Of a stretch of 26,543 nucleotides of DNA, positions 25,460-26,543 are shown piece by piece. The DNA is from CAYXXN01 sp964469055 (lineage in GTDB: Bacteria > Acidobacteriota > Thermoanaerobaculia > Multivoradales > JAHEKO01). The position numbers and the translations under genes are program-made. The notes under the pieces are model-generated. The model ran no database searches, was not told the origin of the DNA, and saw only the letters and a list, made by a program, of their open reading frames with translations. Each line of letters opens with the position of its first letter. Within the stretch, counting starts at the first letter, position 1. The DNA is taken from positions 1-26,543 of the forward strand of contig CAYXXN010000016.1 of assembly GCA_964469055.1 (NCBI GenBank), written 5' to 3'.

Positions 25460-26202
25460 GCGGCGAGCACCTCTTGCAGGACCTGGTAACTCTTGAGCTC
25501 GTGCTGGAGGAACGCGCGGCGAATCCGGCCGCACGCCGCCTCGATCTCTGCCAAGACGGTGGCGGGCGGCGGCGCCCCGGCCACTTGCCGTAGGTTCTCA
25601 CGCCCGATGCGGCGCAAGAACGTCAGCGCCTCGCGCCCGACCTCTAGGCTCCCGGGCGGCGCCACCGACGGATGGACGAGCCCCTCGCCAGAAGGCGGCA
25701 CCGCTGCCCCTTCGCGGTCGAGGGGCCGACCGCTCAGGGGGCACTCTCGGGGAGGCGGGAAGATCCCCGCCAACCGCAGCACCCAGGCTTCGAAGTAGCG
25801 CATCGCGAGGTTGCGTTCGACGCCGTCGAGCAGGGCTTCGAGGGTCGAATCGAGCAGGCGGAACAGAGGATGGCTGGGCTCGTTCTCTTGCGCAAACTCG
25901 AGCACCTGCCCGGCCAGGTAGCTACCGAGCAGGATCCCCTCGAGGTCACGCTGCAGCCGCTCCACCGGGCGCAGGATCTCGACCCCCGAGAGGCGGGCCA
26001 GGTCCCGGCCCTCCTTTTGGAACCACGTGATCTTGGCCTTGGCCAGCGGCTGGAGGCTGCCGGCGAAGCGACTGTATTTCCGCCGCGCGCCCCGCGCAAC
26101 CCCCCGCACCTTGCCGCGCTCGCCCGTGAGCAGGGTCACGATGCGATCGTTCTCGTGCAGGTCGAAGACGTCGAGGACGATGGCGTCGCAGCTGTGCAGC
26201 AT
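25438..26202 (-). CDS. recO: DNA repair protein RecO
   Basis: RecO, with RecR and RecF, loads RecA on SSB-coated single-stranded DNA in gap repair. The 254 residues have an N-terminal OB-fold (about 1-80: DAIVLDVFDLHENDRIVTLLTGERGKVRGVARGARR) and a helical C-terminal domain. The zinc-finger seen in many RecO proteins is degraded: the region CPLSGRPLDREG...SGEGLVHPSV keeps the frame of the motif but only one cysteine (Cys154) remains. No ribosome site precedes the ATG, while a TAGAAT box ends 13 nt before it, so a leader of about 6 nt is likely. It overlaps glyQ by 22 nt and follows era by 42 nt. Confidence 0.92.
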
Positions 26203-26215
26203 GGGGGCGCCGTGG

Positions 26216-26221
26216 ATTCTA
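26216..26221 (-). promoter_or_regulatory. Putative -10 element of recO (AGCTAGAATCC)
   Basis: TAGAAT on the minus strand matches TATAAT at five of six positions and ends 13 nt before the recO ATG, in the 42-nt spacer after era. The core GCTAGAATCC is identical to the element before asnS. It could be the internal promoter of the recO-glyQ-glyS-ppdK-pdxH run. Confidence 0.45.
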
Positions 26222-26244
26222 GCTGCCCCGAGCCGAGCCGCGCC

Positions 26245-26543
26245 TCACCGCCCCGCAATGAGATCGCGCTCGAGCTCGGCCAGGAGCCTCGCGTTCTCGC
26301 GCCAACCCGGCTCGAGGCGCACGAACAGCTCGAGGTAGACCCGCCGGCCCAGGAGCTCTTCGAGGTCGAGGCGCGCCGCGCGACCGATCTCGCGCACCAT
26401 GGCCCCCCCGCGGCCGATGACGATCTTCTTGTGCCCCGGCTTCTCCACCAGAATGGTGGCATGGAGCCGGACGAGGCCGCGACCGGGGTCCTCCTCCCAC
26501 GCCTCGAGACGGACCGCTGTCGTGTAGGGCAGCTCGTCCCGGG
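26245..26543 (-). CDS. era: GTPase Era, C-terminal part (5' end outside window)
   Basis: Era is a Ras-like GTPase that binds the 3' end of 16S rRNA and assists 30S assembly. Only the last 98 residues or so are present; the frame is open at the right edge and the GTPase domain lies outside. The segment is the KH RNA-binding domain: RDELPYTTAVRLEAWEED, then HATILVEKPGHKKIVIGRGGAMVREIG with the GxxG loop (GRGG), then LEELLGRRVYLELFVRLEPGWREN, the standard Era ending. Internal GTG codons such as 26448 are not the start. It is followed by recO after 42 nt, a common order. Confidence 0.94.
   Translation of the reverse strand, partial: RDELPYTTAVRLEAWEEDPGRGLVRLHATILVEKPGHKKIVIGRGGAMVREIGRAARLDLEELLGRRVYLELFVRLEPGWRENARLLAELERDLIAGR

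Noticed and set aside
25460..25600. A glycine riboswitch or T-box leader for glyQS
   Set aside because: The space upstream of glyQ is recO coding sequence and no such structure was seen.

Overview
This is a GC-rich, gene-dense chromosomal window. Third codon positions are almost all G or C, spacers are short, and GTG and TTG starts are common. It holds 19 protein genes, two of them cut by the window edges, and no visible tRNA, rRNA, insertion sequence, prophage or CRISPR array. The content is almost wholly housekeeping. The order era-recO-glyQ-glyS-ppdK, the long-chain-type acyl-CoA dehydrogenase, the lysine/alanine-rich histone H1-like protein and the unusual GH13 protein beside glgC suggest an uncultured Acidobacteriota (Thermoanaerobaculia-like) or a deltaproteobacterial/myxobacterial relative. 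This placement is a low-confidence inference from gene order and composition.

Layout. 1-2292 (+): 3' end of secA, then guaB, overlapping by one base. 2274-8111 (-): acyl-CoA dehydrogenase, rimO, ribF, trxA and an M24 aminopeptidase, read leftward with 0-37 nt gaps; the last gene overlaps the 3' end of guaB tail to tail. 8189-12903 (-): mutL, rnc, asnS and a DMT-type permease, read leftward. 12959-14860 (+): glgX, divergent from mutL. 14872-26543 (-): one long leftward run of era (partial), recO, glyQ, glyS, ppdK, pdxH, glgC, a GH13 enzyme and the H1-like protein. No stretch above 300 bases lacks a gene; the longest spacer is 77 nt.

How the genes fit together. glgC (ADP-glucose synthesis), glgX (debranching) and the GH13 protein form an alpha-glucan storage neighbourhood, although glgA, glgB and glgP are not in view. 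ppdK is tightly packed with glyQ and glyS; it can use the AMP and PPi that aminoacyl-tRNA synthetases make. ribF supplies FMN/FAD, the cofactors of PdxH and of the acyl-CoA dehydrogenase. mutL, recO, rnc, era, rimO, secA and guaB are core information-processing or secretion genes.

No clearly new multi-gene system is present. The most interesting signals are: a recurrent extended -10-like element (nGnTAnnnT, often GCTAGA[A/C]T) just upstream of at least six genes, in three cases so close to the start codon that the mRNA would be leaderless or nearly so; an 11-bp perfect inverted repeat over the putative promoter of the acyl-CoA dehydrogenase; an 856-aa GH13 protein with an undescribed N-terminal region, an altered region IV and a Trp/Arg-rich tail; and an H1-like protein with a proline-alanine linker and a distinct tail.
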